From assembly GCA_028284155.1 (NCBI GenBank), contig JANQSF010000058.1:1-64000 (forward strand): a stretch of DNA of 64,000 bases. The letters are read 5' to 3'. A program made the position numbers and the translations under genes. The DNA comes from Phycisphaeraceae bacterium (lineage in GTDB: Bacteria > Planctomycetota > Phycisphaerae > Phycisphaerales > Phycisphaeraceae). Numbering within the stretch: the stretch's first letter is position 1; the number at the start of each line of letters is the position of its first letter. A model generated the notes under the pieces. The model made no database searches. It was given only the letters and a program-made list of their open reading frames with translations, and was not told the origin of the DNA. This document shows, one piece after another, positions 63,938 through 64,000 of the stretch.

Positions 63938-64000
63938 ATGACCCAGCAAACCGAAAAACGCACTTACAAGAAGACGCTGAACCTGCCCAAGACGTCGTTC
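63938..64000 (+). CDS. ileS: isoleucyl-tRNA synthetase, first 21 codons
   Basis: The frame begins ATG 63938 and is cut by the window edge. MTQQTEKRTYKKTLNLPKTS followed by F matches the N-terminus of IleRS (KxTLNLPKTxFPMRA pattern). The enzyme charges tRNA-Ile. The gene is preceded by promoter, leader peptide and terminator, so expression is probably controlled by Ile-tRNA supply. Only the first residues are visible, so domain content is inferred from this match. Confidence 0.85.
   Translation, partial: MTQQTEKRTYKKTLNLPKTSF

Overview
The window is 64 kb of high-GC bacterial chromosome, about 90 % coding. I see no rRNA, tRNA, transposase, phage gene or CRISPR array. The gene content suggests a planctomycete, most likely class Phycisphaerae or a relative (inference). 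The pointers are a secreted PQQ-propeller protein starting ADWPQWRG, a HYExAFE-family protein, secreted HEWGTFT proteins, a PEP-CTERM surface protein, membrane proteins headed by a CPACxYNLRG zinc ribbon, a single fused SecDF, and KdsA (so an LPS-type outer membrane).

Layout. 1-5.9 kb: partial secreted protein, amidohydrolase, DUF218 membrane protein, and two peptide-type ABC permeases. 5.9-12 kb: the classic tgt-yajC-secDF cluster. 12-25.3 kb: DUF3500 protein, LysR regulator, secreted HEWGTFT and LRR proteins, a sodium symporter with a small partner, an AMMECR1 protein, a glycosyltransferase, a YugP-type protease and a large CehA/McbA metallohydrolase. 25.5-31.8 kb: a tightly coupled run of mnmG, three paralogous zinc-ribbon membrane genes, zwf and pgl. 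32-42.6 kb: a membrane-fused spermidine-synthase-like protein, GT2 glycosyltransferase, UbiB kinase, purM with a TIR-TM-PDZ gene behind it, a Fur-family regulator and an SMP-30 lipoprotein. 42.7-48.3 kb: a tandem-repeat PEP-CTERM protein, then polyprenyl synthase and dxs (isoprenoid supply). 48.6-64 kb: phasin-like protein, rhomboid, NUDIX, PQQ protein, glutamate-type dehydrogenase, EamA exporter, kdsA, PhoX, zinc-ribbon membrane protein, rsmD, a methyltransferase, hisS, a HYExAFE protein and the start of ileS.

Two things stand out. First, the DNA is seeded with small palindromic (MITE- or REP-like) elements of at least ten families. Most lie between genes, but four copies sit in frame inside protein genes: two in tgt, one in mnmG and one in a DUF218 gene. 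In tgt and mnmG the protein is lengthened by about the size of the insert, and in tgt the visible catalytic and zinc residues are kept. This resembles the Rickettsia palindromic elements that invade genes. Second, ileS is preceded by what looks like a complete attenuator: promoter, a 19-codon leader with four Ile codons, an antiterminator segment overlapping the leader stop codon, and a terminator with six T.

A third pattern is that at least ten genes carry a TATAAT/TAAACT-like hexamer 6-9 nt before the start codon, which suggests widespread leaderless transcripts.
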